A stretch of 64,000 nucleotides of DNA from Mycobacterium kansasii ATCC 12478. GTDB lineage: Bacteria > Actinomycetota > Actinomycetes > Mycobacteriales > Mycobacteriaceae. Location of the stretch: the NCBI RefSeq assembly GCF_000157895.3, contig NC_022663.1:6368278-6432277 (forward strand), in the 5' to 3' direction. Of the stretch, positions 9,382-18,703 are shown piece by piece. The notes beneath the pieces were generated by a model that saw only the letters and a list, made by a program, of their open reading frames with translations, was not told the origin of the DNA and searched no databases. The position numbers and the translations under genes are program-made. How positions within the stretch are numbered: the stretch's first letter is position 1; each line of letters begins with the position of its first letter.

Positions 9382-12300
9382 ATGAACTTTTCCGTGTTGC
9401 CGCCGGAGATCAACTCGCTGCGGATGTTTGCCGGCGCGGGGGCACAACCGATGTTGGCGGCGGCGACGGCCTGGGGAAGCCTGGCCGACGAGCTACAGGC
9501 GGCGGCGTCGTCGTTCACCACGGTGACATCCGGCCTCGCCAACGGTGCGTGGCAGGGCCCGGCCGCGGCGGCGATGGCGGCCGCGGCAGCGCCCTACGCC
9601 AGTTGGTTGAGCGCGGCGGCAGCATCGGCCGCGGGGACGGCGGGGCAGGCCACCGCGGTCGCGGCGGTGTTCGAGGCCGCGCAGGCCGCGATCGTGCATC
9701 CGGCTGCGGTGGCGGCCAACCGGAACGATCTGGTGGCGCTGGTGATCTCGAACCTGTTCGGCCAGAACACGCCTGCGATAGCCGCGACCGAGGGCTTGTA
9801 CGAGGAGATGTGGGCCGCCGATGTCGCCGTGATGTCGGCCTACCACACCGGCGTGTCGGCCGCGGCGGCACAGCTGGCGCCGTTGCAGCAGGCGCTGGCG
9901 CTCCCGGCCGCCGTGGACTTCAGCATTTCCATCTTCGGTCTTCAGCTGGTGCAGGGCGGCACCGCGAACGCCAACTCGACCTTTGGCGGACTGGCCGTCG
10001 CCTCCGGGGCCAACAGCACGGCCAACGCCGGCGTGACCGACATCGCTCTTGCCTTCGGCAGCGGCAGCACCGCCGAGGCGACCGGCGGCGTCCTGAACGT
10101 CGCCGGCTCGTTCGGCAGCAATAGCTCCACCAGCGCCACCGGCGGTGTCAACCTCGGCACCGGCGCCCTCGCGTTCGGCAACAACAACACGGTCAGGGCC
10201 AACTCGATCGGCACGGTCAACATCGGCACCGTTGCCGCCGCGTTCGGCAACGACAACTCGGTCACCGCTATTGCCAACGGTGTGGAAAACAACGCCACGG
10301 TGGCGGCGGTGTTCGGCAACAACAACACCGACGTCTCAGCCGTCGTCAACGGTGTGGAGAACACCGGTATCGTGTCCGCGGTCTTCGGCAGCAACAATTC
10401 CGGCGTCGCAGCCAACGCATTCGGCGTGGAGAACAATGCCGTGGTCGCCACCGTCGCCGGTAGCGGCAACAACACGGTCCTGGCCCAGGCGGGTGGCGCG
10501 GGCCTCAATGAGATCGTTCTGGCCAGCGCCTTCGGCAACAACAACTCCGTCGCGGCCACCGCGACGGGCGTAGGCGGCAATCTGGGCACCGTCGCCACCG
10601 CGTTCGTCGGGGACGGCAACACGGTGGCCGCCAGTGCGACCGGTGCGCACACCCTCACCGCGGCCACCGCGCTGTTCGGCGACAACAATGTGGTCAAGGC
10701 CAACTCGTTCGGTGCGGAGAACATCGGGACGGTGGCCACCGCGGGCGGTAGCGGCAATAGCGCAGTCAGCGCCGACGCCAATGGCACCGGCAACATCGCC
10801 ACCGTGGCCACCGCGTTCGGCAACAACAGCCCGAACGTCGCGGCAAGCGCGCTCGGGGCGGGCAATATCGCCAACGTGGCAACCGCGCTGGGCAACGGCA
10901 ACTCGGCCACCGCAAAAGCGATCGGCGTGGACAACATCGCCACCGTGGCCACTACCGCCGGAAGCAACAATGCGGTCGGAGCCAGCGGCGTGGGCGTCGG
11001 CGGCAATATCGCCAACGTCGCCACCGCCTTCGGCAGCGACAACAGCCAGGTCAGCGCAGACGCCGGCGGCGCCGGCGGCAATATCGCCACCGTGGCCACC
11101 TCGTTCGGCAACGGCAACAAGGTCACGGCCAGCGCGTTCGGCGCCGGCAATATCGCCAACGTGTCCACCGCGTTGTTCAGCAACAACAACACGCTCTCGG
11201 CCAGCTCGTTCGGCGTGGAGAACATCGCCACGGTGGCCACCTCGATCGGTGACAACAACGGGGTCTCGGCCACCAATTCACTGGGTGTCGGCGGCAATAT
11301 CGCCACCGTCGCCACCGCGATCGGTTTCGGCCAGGGCGACAATCAGGTTGCCGCCGAATCCGGTGCCGGGGGCGGCAATATCGCCTCGGTGGCCACGGTG
11401 TTGTTCGGTGGCAACAACACAGTTTCGGCCAGCGGGCTGGGTGCAGGAAATATCGCCGACGTGGCGACCGTGCTGTTCAGCAGCCACAGCACCGCCCACG
11501 CCAGCGCGTTGGGCGTGGAGAATATCGCCACCGTGGCCACCTCCTTGGGTGACGGCAACAACGTCTCGGCCAGCGCGCCCGGCATCGGGGGCAACATCGC
11601 CACCGTGGCCACCGCTCTCGGCCAGGGCAACACCGCGGTTGAGGCCGTGGCCGGCCCCGGCGGCGCCAACATCGCCACCGTGGCGACCGCCTTGGGTGAC
11701 GGCAACAGCGTCACGAACAAGGCGCTGGGCGCGACCAATATCGCCAGCGTCGCCACCGTCATCGGGGACAACAACACCGCAGACGTCAATGTGATCGGCG
11801 TGGAAAACATCGCCACCGTGGCTACGGCAATCGGTGACAACAACGGAATTTCCGCCGGCGCACCGGGACTGGGCGCCAATATCGCCACCGTCGCCACCGC
11901 CATCGGCAGCGACAACAGTCAGGTCAGCGCCGTGTCCGGCGCCGGAGGCGGCAATATCGCCTCGGTGGCCACCGTGATCGGAGACAAGAACTCGGCTTCC
12001 GCCAGCGCGCTGGGCGCCGGCAACATCGCCACGGTGTCGACCGTGTTGTTCAGCAGCAACAACACGTCCTCGGCCAGCGCTCTCGGCATCGAGAACATCG
12101 CCACGGTGGCGACCTCCTACGGTGACAACAACAACGTCTCGGCCAGCACGCCCGGAGTCGGCGCCAACATCGCGACCTTTGCCACCGCCATCGGCCAAGG
12201 CAACACTCAGGTCAGTGCCTCGGCCGGTGGCGGCGGCGGCAACATCGCCACCTTGGCCAACGCGTTCGGCGACAACAACATGATCGACGTCAGCTCGATC

Positions 12301-14478
12301 GGCCTGGGCAACACGGCCAACCTCGCCACCGTCGTCGGCAGTGGCAACACCGCCAAAGTCTCGGCGTTCGGCGTGGAAAATGACTTCACCGTCGCGACCG
12401 CAATCGGTGACAACAACGGGGTCGCGGCCAGCACGCCCGGCATCGGCGCCAATCTGGCCACCATCGCCACCGCGATCGGCGACGGCAACAGCCAAGTCAG
12501 CGCCTCGGCCGGGGGAGGCGGCGGCAATGTTGCCACCCTGGCCAGCGCCTTCGGGGACAACAACAAGATCGACGTCAGCTCAACCGGTATCGGCAACACC
12601 GCCAACGTCGCCACCGTCATCGGCAACGGCAACACCGCAAAGGTCGACACCTTCGGCGCGGAGAACGACTTCACCTTTGCCACCGCAATCGGCGACAACA
12701 ACGGGGTCGCGGCCAGCGCACCCGGCATCGGCGCCAATATCGCCACCATCGCCACCGCGATCGGCGACGGCAACAGCCAGGTCAGTGCCTCGGCTGGCGG
12801 CGGCGGCGGCAACATCGCCACCCTGGCCAACGTGTTCGGTGACAACAACACTGCCAACGTCAGTGCCACCGGGCTGGGCAATATCGCCACCATCGCCACC
12901 GGTGTCGGGAACAACAGCGGGCTGGTAGCCAACTCGTTTGGCCTGGAGAACATCGCGACCATGGCAACCTCCTGGGGCGACGGCAACGGCACCGTCGCCG
13001 CCGGGTCCGGCGGGGCCGGCGGCAATATCGCCACCCTGGCCACGGTGTTCGGCAGCGGTAACACCACCACGGGCGCCAAGGCAGTCGGCATCGGCGGCAA
13101 CATCGCCACTCTGGGCACGGTGATCGGTGACGGCAACACCACGGTCTCGGCCACCGCGACCGGCTCCGGCAACATCGCCAGCGTTGCCACCGCCATCGGC
13201 GACAAGGGCTCCGCCGAAGTCACCGTGTTCGGTCTGGAAAACATCGCCACCGTAGCCACCTCGGGTGGCGACAGCAATGGGGTGTCGGCCAGCGCGACCG
13301 GCGCGGGCGGCAACATCGCCACCGTCGCCACCGCGATCGGCAACGGAAACAGCCAGGTTAGCGCCGCGGCCGGGGGCATCGGCGCCAACATCGTCACCAT
13401 GGCCAATGCCTTCGGTGACAACAACATCGCCACCGCCAGCGCGACCGGAGTCGGCAATATCCCCACCGCCGCAACGGTTTTCGGTAGCGGCAACGAGATG
13501 AAGGTCAGCAGCTTCGGCGTGGAGAACATCGCCACCCTGGGTACCGTGATCGGGGACAACAACACCGGCGGCGTCGTCGAGGCCGGCGGTCTGGTGGGCG
13601 GCAACATCGCCACGCTGGCCACCGTGATCGGCAACAACAACACCGCCGCCGTGGCCCGGGCGGTGGGTATCGGCGGAAATATCGCCACCCTGGGGACCAC
13701 GATCACCGACGGCAACGCGGTCTCGGCCACCGCCGACGGCGCGGGCAATACCGCTACCGTCGCCACCGCGTTCATCGGTGGCGGCAACTCGGCCACGGCC
13801 TCGGCGTCCGGGCTGGAGAACATCGCTACCTTGGCGACCGCCGCCGGCGGCAACAACGGGGCCTCGGCCACCGCATCGGGGCTTGGCGGCAATATCGCCA
13901 CCCTGGGTACCGCGATCGGTGACGGCAACACCAACGTGGCGGCCCAGGCCGGTGGCGTGGGCGGCAACATCGCCATCGCCGCGACCGCCATCGGCGACCA
14001 CAACGCGGTCGTGGCCAGTGGGGGTGGGCTCAATATCGGCAGCGTCGCCACCGCCGTCGGCGACTCCAACATCAACGTCGCGGCCCGCGGGCAGGGCGCT
14101 GCGGATCTCGGCACCGTCGCGACCGTGGTCGGCTTCGGCAACAACGGCGTCGAAGCCGTCGGCAACGGCCCAGCCAACATCCTCAACGTCGCCACCGTGG
14201 TCGGTGACAAAAACCACGGAGTCCTCGCCGGCGCCAACGGGTTGCTCAATGTCGCGGTCGTCGTGGGAGGCAACAGCACCGCTGTGGCCGGCGACCCAGC
14301 GGGCGGGTTGGCGGGCGCCAACCTCGCGATCGTCGGCGGCATCGGCGCCGGAGCCAAAGCCTTCAACGGCATCCTCAATCTCGCCGTAGCCTTCGCAGAC
14401 AACGTCCAGGCGACCGCGGGCCCGGGCAACCTCCACGTCAGCATCCGGCCCTTCATGGATATTCTGCCGGGCGCCTGA
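9382..14478 (+). CDS. PPE-family protein with long tetrad-organised repeat domain
   Basis: 1698 residues. Residues 1 to about 180 are a PPE domain: NFSVLPPEINSLRMFAGAG, the WxG turn in NGAWQGPAAAAM and the C-terminal helix of the domain (YHTGVSAAAAQLAPLQ), so export through a type VII (ESX) system is expected. From about residue 190 to 1640 the protein is a repeat of 21-26 residues with consensus GxxNIATVATAIGDNNxVSASA. From base 10924 the units are arranged in tetrads of 95-100 residues. The repeat is neither PGRS (GGAGG) nor MPTR (NxGxGNxG). Alternating small/aliphatic residues and D/N turns suggest a beta-solenoid. The end (about residues 1640-1698) is a short non-repetitive tail. No PE partner is adjacent. 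Confidence 0.9.
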   Translation: MNFSVLPPEINSLRMFAGAGAQPMLAAATAWGSLADELQAAASSFTTVTSGLANGAWQGPAAAAMAAAAAPYASWLSAAAASAAGTAGQATAVAAVFEAAQAAIVHPAAVAANRNDLVALVISNLFGQNTPAIAATEGLYEEMWAADVAVMSAYHTGVSAAAAQLAPLQQALALPAAVDFSISIFGLQLVQGGTANANSTFGGLAVASGANSTANAGVTDIALAFGSGSTAEATGGVLNVAGSFGSNSSTSATGGVNLGTGALAFGNNNTVRANSIGTVNIGTVAAAFGNDNSVTAIANGVENNATVAAVFGNNNTDVSAVVNGVENTGIVSAVFGSNNSGVAANAFGVENNAVVATVAGSGNNTVLAQAGGAGLNEIVLASAFGNNNSVAATATGVGGNLGTVATAFVGDGNTVAASATGAHTLTAATALFGDNNVVKANSFGAENIGTVATAGGSGNSAVSADANGTGNIATVATAFGNNSPNVAASALGAGNIANVATALGNGNSATAKAIGVDNIATVATTAGSNNAVGASGVGVGGNIANVATAFGSDNSQVSADAGGAGGNIATVATSFGNGNKVTASAFGAGNIANVSTALFSNNNTLSASSFGVENIATVATSIGDNNGVSATNSLGVGGNIATVATAIGFGQGDNQVAAESGAGGGNIASVATVLFGGNNTVSASGLGAGNIADVATVLFSSHSTAHASALGVENIATVATSLGDGNNVSASAPGIGGNIATVATALGQGNTAVEAVAGPGGANIATVATALGDGNSVTNKALGATNIASVATVIGDNNTADVNVIGVENIATVATAIGDNNGISAGAPGLGANIATVATAIGSDNSQVSAVSGAGGGNIASVATVIGDKNSASASALGAGNIATVSTVLFSSNNTSSASALGIENIATVATSYGDNNNVSASTPGVGANIATFATAIGQGNTQVSASAGGGGGNIATLANAFGDNNMIDVSSIGLGNTANLATVVGSGNTAKVSAFGVENDFTVATAIGDNNGVAASTPGIGANLATIATAIGDGNSQVSASAGGGGGNVATLASAFGDNNKIDVSSTGIGNTANVATVIGNGNTAKVDTFGAENDFTFATAIGDNNGVAASAPGIGANIATIATAIGDGNSQVSASAGGGGGNIATLANVFGDNNTANVSATGLGNIATIATGVGNNSGLVANSFGLENIATMATSWGDGNGTVAAGSGGAGGNIATLATVFGSGNTTTGAKAVGIGGNIATLGTVIGDGNTTVSATATGSGNIASVATAIGDKGSAEVTVFGLENIATVATSGGDSNGVSASATGAGGNIATVATAIGNGNSQVSAAAGGIGANIVTMANAFGDNNIATASATGVGNIPTAATVFGSGNEMKVSSFGVENIATLGTVIGDNNTGGVVEAGGLVGGNIATLATVIGNNNTAAVARAVGIGGNIATLGTTITDGNAVSATADGAGNTATVATAFIGGGNSATASASGLENIATLATAAGGNNGASATASGLGGNIATLGTAIGDGNTNVAAQAGGVGGNIAIAATAIGDHNAVVASGGGLNIGSVATAVGDSNINVAARGQGAADLGTVATVVGFGNNGVEAVGNGPANILNVATVVGDKNHGVLAGANGLLNVAVVVGGNSTAVAGDPAGGLAGANLAIVGGIGAGAKAFNGILNLAVAFADNVQATAGPGNLHVSIRPFMDILPGA
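9958..10923 (+). repeat. Irregular 22-25-residue coding repeats of the PPE protein
   Basis: The first part of the repeat domain. Units carry the FGNNNTV / FGSNNSG turn and a following AT-rich-in-Ala segment (for example TVNIGTVAAAFGNDNSV and GVENNATVAAVFGNNN), but they vary in length and do not show the strict tetrad order seen later. They look like older, more diverged copies of the same module. Confidence 0.75.
10924..14097 (+). repeat. Higher-order tandem array: about 11 tetrads of 285-300 bp
   Basis: Tetrads begin with a G(V/L/I/A)(E/D)N unit at bases 10924, 11212, 11512, 11797, 12085, 12370, 12655, 12940, 13231, 13516 and 13810. The spacings are 288, 300, 285, 288, 285, 285, 285, 291, 285 and 294, all multiples of three. 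Inside each tetrad the four units have about 26, 25, 21 and 23-24 residues. The second unit usually carries NSQVSA or a near variant and ends in GxGG; the third starts GNIAT; the fourth starts GxGN. Copies beginning at 12085, 12370 and 12655 are the most alike, suggesting recent expansion there. Confidence 0.85.
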
Positions 14479-14488
14479 TCCGCGCAAT

Positions 14489-14986
14489 CTAGGCCTCGTG
14501 GCCCGGCGGCAGGCCGCGAACGTCGCGGAACGACACCCACTGTTCCAACTGGTGCGGTGGGCTGCCGTCCACCGGTTCCAGCAGATACCCGACGTGGTCG
14601 CCGAGCGGAAACCGATCCAGAATCCTGCCGACGAACCATGCCGCCGCGTCGTCGAGAATGGGTGTCCGCGCCGGGCCGAGATGCCACGAGCAACGGTCGA
14701 ACTTGTTGACGGTGTCGCCGCTACGGCTGCCGAAAAGCTCGACGACGTCGAGATGCTCACGGTCGAACAGGTGCACCGCCAGATGGTCGGCGCCGGCCGC
14801 CACCCGGAACGTGTGGTTCTGCTGGGACAGGCCGACCAGGAAGCGCGGGGGATGGATGCTGGCCTGACTGGCGAACCCCACCAGGCAGCCGGCCGGGGCG
14901 CCGCCGGCCGCGGCGGTGACGACGAAAATCGGGTAGTCCAGCAGGGACACCAGCTTGTCGAACGCTTCCACGTCGGGCACGGTCAC
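14489..14986 (-). CDS. Flavin reductase-like FMN-binding protein
   Basis: 165 residues, a complete flavin-reductase-like domain. It shows the FMN-binding strands VTAAAGGAPAGCLVGFASQASIHPP, the PRFLVGLSQQNHTF segment and AVHLFDREHLDVVELFG. GTG at 14986 is preceded by GGGAAG at a suitable distance; an upstream frame extension is proline-rich and looks non-coding. Members reduce FMN with NAD(P)H or bind flavin as an electron carrier for oxygenases. It follows the SDR gene on the same strand with a 58-base gap, so the two may form an operon. The substrate or partner is unknown. Confidence 0.8.
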   Translation of the reverse strand: MTVPDVEAFDKLVSLLDYPIFVVTAAAGGAPAGCLVGFASQASIHPPRFLVGLSQQNHTFRVAAGADHLAVHLFDREHLDVVELFGSRSGDTVNKFDRCSWHLGPARTPILDDAAAWFVGRILDRFPLGDHVGYLLEPVDGSPPHQLEQWVSFRDVRGLPPGHEA

Positions 14987-15044
14987 CTGCTCAGTCTTCC
15001 CGTTCCCACCGAATGGGAATCCCCGGGGCGCGGGTGCCGGCGTG

Positions 15045-15881
15045 CTAGGGGGCGATGGGGCGATTCGTCCATTCCCGGTCGGGCCGGCGCGAGGAGCGGA
15101 ACCATCCGCCGGCTGCGCCGGTGCCGCCGTCGGTCGGGATGGTGTGACCGGTGACGAAGGCTGACAGATCACAGGCCAGGAACAGAATCGCACGGGCCTG
15201 ATCCAGGGGCACGCCCATCCGTCCGACCGGAACCCATTGCGGCCATTGGGCTTTTTCGTCGTCGGACAACCATTGCGAATAGGGCACCTGCAGTGATTCC
15301 GTCACGTCGGGAGCGATCGCGTTGACCCGGACTCCGTGGTGGCCGACCTGGACCGCAAGACTGCGGGTGAAGTGGATGACGGCGGCCTTGAAGGCGGCGT
15401 ACACCGGATCCTCCGGATAACCGCGCAGTCCCTCCACGGACGACACGTTGACGATCGCGCCGGCATGCCGATCGATCATCGCCGGCAGGAACGCGTGAGT
15501 GGCCAACAGCACGTGGTGCAGGTTCACCCGGTAGAGCTCGTCCCACAGTTCCGGGTGGGTGTCGACGAAATCGCCGGGGTGGCGCAGCCAGTGGCCCACA
15601 TTGTTGACCAGCACGTCGGCCCGGCCGCAGCGGTCGAGCACGGTCCGGGCCAGCGCACGGACCTGGCCGGCGTCGCGGACATCGGTGACGACCGCGAAGG
15701 CCGGGTCACCGATCTCTGCGACGGTTTGCTGGGCGAGGTCGGGGTCGATGTCGGCGACGACCACCCGGGCGCCGTGTTCGGCGAACAACCGTGAAGTCGC
15801 CGCGCCGATACCGCCGCCGCCGCCGGTCACCACCGCCACCCGGTCGGCGAGCAGCGGGCGGCCGTGCATTGGGTCGTTCAT
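15045..15881 (-). CDS. Short-chain dehydrogenase/reductase
   Basis: 278 residues, classical SDR. The Rossmann motif is TGGGGGIGAA near the N-terminus, the acidic residue after strand 2 is in VVADID (NAD preference), and NNVG, the catalytic Ser in NVSSVEG and YAAFK (Tyr-x-x-x-Lys) follow. The C-terminal 25 residues (GGWFRSSRRPDREW) are an extension beyond the usual SDR end. It is probably co-transcribed with the downstream flavin reductase. Its start is about 150 bases from the divergent NRAMP-like gene if that gene starts at 16032. The substrate cannot be inferred. Confidence 0.85.
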   Translation of the reverse strand: MNDPMHGRPLLADRVAVVTGGGGGIGAATSRLFAEHGARVVVADIDPDLAQQTVAEIGDPAFAVVTDVRDAGQVRALARTVLDRCGRADVLVNNVGHWLRHPGDFVDTHPELWDELYRVNLHHVLLATHAFLPAMIDRHAGAIVNVSSVEGLRGYPEDPVYAAFKAAVIHFTRSLAVQVGHHGVRVNAIAPDVTESLQVPYSQWLSDDEKAQWPQWVPVGRMGVPLDQARAILFLACDLSAFVTGHTIPTDGGTGAAGGWFRSSRRPDREWTNRPIAP

Positions 15882-16031
15882 GCTTAACCATCTTGGGATA
15901 CGGGCGCGAGTTGTCGTTCATCCGCCTTGGCTGGCAGTCTTTCGAAGGAGTACCGGCAGGCCGGTGTCGGCTTCGGCAAGAACCCGGTATGGCGCATCGC
16001 GTTGCCGTCACATCTGGGGGTCAGTCGAGCC

Positions 16032-17309
16032 GTGACTGGGGCTAGCAGGACATCCGAGGAGCGTTCGTCGCCAAGATCGGTGCGCAGCCGCGGGCGGTGG
16101 GCACTGCTGGCGGTGTGGGGTCCGGGCCTGGTGGTGATGCTGGCCGACACCGACGCGGGTTCGCTGATCACCGCGGCGCAGTCCGGCGCCCAGTGGGGCT
16201 ATCGGATGGTGTTGCCGCAACTGATCTTGATGCCGATCCTCTATGTCGTTCAGGAGATGACCGTGCGGCTGGGCATCGTGACAGGCCGGGGCCACGGCGC
16301 ATTGATCAGAGAGCGATTCGGCCGCGGTTGGGCATGGCTGTCGGCGTTCACGCTGTTCGCCTCGGCGATCGGGGCGTTGCTGACCGAATTCGTCGGGGTC
16401 GCCGGCGTCGGCGAACTCTTCGGTGTCTCGCGCTGGGTCAGCATCCCGATCGCTACCACGATGCTGCTGGCGTTGGCGCTGACCGGCAGCTACCGGCGGG
16501 TCGAGCGCATCGGTCTGGCGATCGGCGCGGCCGAGCTGGCATTTCTGGTCGCCATGGTGATGGCCCGTCCGCAGTTCGACGCGCTGCTGGCCGGCTTGTC
16601 GTCGATGCCGCTGGGCAACTCGTCCTATCTGCTGCTGGTCGCGGCCAACGTCGGTGCGGTCATCATGCCCTGGATGATCTTCTATCAGCAGGGTGCGGTG
16701 GTCGACAAACACCTGTCGGTGGCCACGATCCGGCAGGCCCGTTACGACACCGCCACCGGCGCGGTGCTGACCCAACTCATCATGATCGCGGTGGTGCTGA
16801 CCGTCGCGGCCACCATCGGGACTCATCAGGAGGCGGCGCCGCTGCAAACCGTCGGGCAGATCGCCGGTGCGCTGACCCCCTATCTGGGCAAGCTCGGCGG
16901 CACCGTGTTGTTCGGTTTGGGAATGCTGGGCGCGGCCTTGGTCGCCGCGATCGTCGCTTCGCTGGCCGGTGCGTGGGGGCTGTCGGAGGTCTTCGGGTGG
17001 CAGCACACCCTCAACCAGAGGCCCACTCGGGCCACCGCCAAGTTCTACACCACCTACGCCCTTGCTCACCTCGTCGGTGCGGCACTGGTCTTGGGCAGCG
17101 TCGACCTGGTCAATCTGGCGGTCGATGTCGAAGTGATGAACGCCTTGCTGCTACCGATCGTGCTGGGGCTGCTGCTGGTGCTGGAAGCCCGCGCGCTGCC
17201 CGAGCAATGGCGCATGAGTGGGGTACGCAAGTACACCACTCGTGCGCTGTGCCTGGTTGTCATCGCCTTCGGGCTGTACATGGTTCCGCAAGCCCTAGGC
17301 TGGACGTGA
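16032..17309 (+). CDS. NRAMP-family divalent cation transporter, atypical metal-site motifs
   Basis: 425 residues with about 11 hydrophobic segments. TM1 reads GPGLVVMLADTDAGS, where canonical Mn/Fe NRAMPs have DPGN; TM6 reads VIMPWMIFYQQ, where canonical proteins have the metal-binding MPH. Both metal-coordinating motifs are therefore altered, as in NRAMP-related Mg2+ or other divergent subfamilies. GTG 16032 was chosen because the conserved region starts about 45 codons later and it leaves promoter room for the divergent SDR gene. A start at 15927 would add 35 residues. The cargo is uncertain. Confidence 0.82.
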   Translation: MTGASRTSEERSSPRSVRSRGRWALLAVWGPGLVVMLADTDAGSLITAAQSGAQWGYRMVLPQLILMPILYVVQEMTVRLGIVTGRGHGALIRERFGRGWAWLSAFTLFASAIGALLTEFVGVAGVGELFGVSRWVSIPIATTMLLALALTGSYRRVERIGLAIGAAELAFLVAMVMARPQFDALLAGLSSMPLGNSSYLLLVAANVGAVIMPWMIFYQQGAVVDKHLSVATIRQARYDTATGAVLTQLIMIAVVLTVAATIGTHQEAAPLQTVGQIAGALTPYLGKLGGTVLFGLGMLGAALVAAIVASLAGAWGLSEVFGWQHTLNQRPTRATAKFYTTYALAHLVGAALVLGSVDLVNLAVDVEVMNALLLPIVLGLLLVLEARALPEQWRMSGVRKYTTRALCLVVIAFGLYMVPQALGWT

Positions 17310-17326
17310 TACCCATCCGGTGCCCG

Positions 17327-18703
17327 TCATCGCGCCGGCACGATGTTCTGGTTGATGTGGAACACGTTGTGCGGGTCGTATGTCGCCTTGACCTCGCTGA
17401 GGCGCCGATAGTTCGGGCCGTAGGTGGCGCGGACCCGGTCTTGGCCCTCGTCCATCATGAAGTTGACGTACGCGCCGCCCGCCGAATACGGGTGGGTGGC
17501 GTCCCAGTAGTCCACCGTCCAGCGCTTCAGGGCCGCGGCGTTCGCCGGGTCCGGGTCGACACCGGCGATGACCTGTGAGAAGTTGACGTCTCGGTACGCC
17601 CAGGCGGTGTCGGTTGGGCCGGCGCGGTGCACCGCGCCGTCGATCGGGTACAGGTGCATGGTGGAGTGCATGGTCGGCAGTTCCTCGGTGAACCGGGCGT
17701 GGGCTTGCACAGCACCGTCGGGGATGGTCCGGAAGAAGTCCCCGCGCCAATACCACTGCAGCCCTTTGGGATACAGGGCGTCAAAGGTGGTCTGCAGCGC
17801 GGGATAGGGCGCCGCGCCGAGACCGTCGAAGGCCGGCTCCATCTGGCGCACCGGGGCGAACACCTCCTCGGCGGCCGCGGGATCGCCGGTGTAGCACCAG
17901 ACCACCGCACACGCCTTGTGCAGATGGAATGCCTCGGGGAAGGGCGCCACCGGCGGGACGGTCATGGCGGCGAAGAACCCGTAGAGATCCTCGTCCTGGG
18001 CGGGCAGGTAGTCCCGGTACCAGCTCAGGATGTCGGCGGTGGCCGATGCCGGCCACGCGGTGGGACCGCAGATCACCGTGGGCACCGGATGCAGCCGGAA
18101 GGTAAACGCCGTGGCCACGCCGAAGTTTCCGCCGCCGCCGCGCAACGCCCAGAACAGGTCGGGGTGCTGGGATTCCGAGGCCGTCACCATCCGTCCGTCA
18201 GCCAACACGAGCTCAGCCTCGAGCAGGTTGTCGATGGTCAAGCCGTACTTGCGCGACAGGTAGCCGTGGCCGCCGCCGAGGGTCAGGCCGCCGACGCCGG
18301 TGGTGGAGATGATGCCCGACGGCGTCGCCAGCCCGTGCGCGCTTGTCGCGGCGTCCACCTGCCCCCACGTCGCGCCGCCCTGCACCCGCACGGTACGCCG
18401 GTCGGCGTCCACGTCGATCCGGTTCATCGGCGACAGGTCGATGACCAGGCCCCCGTCGACGGTGCCGAACCCCGGGCCGTTGTGGCCGCCCCCGCGAATG
18501 GCGACCGCAAGATTCGATGTCCGGGCGAACTCGAGAGCCGCCGCGACATCGGCGGCGGATGCGCAGCGCGCGATCATGGCCGGCCGCTTGTCGATCATGG
18601 CGTTGTGAACCGCCCTGGCCTCGTCGTATCCCGGGTCGTCGGGCAGGATCAGCTGCGCGCCCAACCGGGTGCGCAGTTCGTCGGTCTCGGTGGTGAGGCT
18701 CAT
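17327..18703 (-). CDS. FAD-dependent oxidoreductase, BBE-like
   Basis: 458 residues. The PCMH-type FAD domain occupies about residues 35-210: AIRGGGHNGPGFGTVDGG carries the His expected to bind FAD covalently, and VGGLTLGGGHGYLSRKYGL is the second FAD loop, where the Cys used for a second covalent bond in bicovalent enzymes is absent. The C-terminal BBE segment ends YDPHNVFHINQNI. Such enzymes oxidise alcohols, sugars or secondary metabolites with O2. GAGGGAG precedes the ATG. The gene is divergent from a LuxR-type LAL regulator 155 bases away, its most likely controller. Confidence 0.88.
   Translation of the reverse strand: MSLTTETDELRTRLGAQLILPDDPGYDEARAVHNAMIDKRPAMIARCASAADVAAALEFARTSNLAVAIRGGGHNGPGFGTVDGGLVIDLSPMNRIDVDADRRTVRVQGGATWGQVDAATSAHGLATPSGIISTTGVGGLTLGGGHGYLSRKYGLTIDNLLEAELVLADGRMVTASESQHPDLFWALRGGGGNFGVATAFTFRLHPVPTVICGPTAWPASATADILSWYRDYLPAQDEDLYGFFAAMTVPPVAPFPEAFHLHKACAVVWCYTGDPAAAEEVFAPVRQMEPAFDGLGAAPYPALQTTFDALYPKGLQWYWRGDFFRTIPDGAVQAHARFTEELPTMHSTMHLYPIDGAVHRAGPTDTAWAYRDVNFSQVIAGVDPDPANAAALKRWTVDYWDATHPYSAGGAYVNFMMDEGQDRVRATYGPNYRRLSEVKATYDPHNVFHINQNIVPAR

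Noticed and set aside
9958..14097. Tandem DNA repeats as a CRISPR array
   Set aside because: Repeats are imperfect, in frame, 63-80 bases per unit with no constant repeat/variable spacer pattern, and encode one continuous PPE protein.
9942..14760. Several very long open frames antisense to the large PPE gene (for example 12207-14693 and 12580-14760)
   Set aside because: They arise because the repeated GC-rich codons of the PPE gene avoid stop triplets on the other strand. They lack ribosome sites, families and hydrophobic or domain structure.
16008..17069. A 353-codon frame antisense to the NRAMP-like gene
   Set aside because: The opposite strand shows eleven membrane helices with NRAMP features; this frame is an Arg/Gln-rich shadow.
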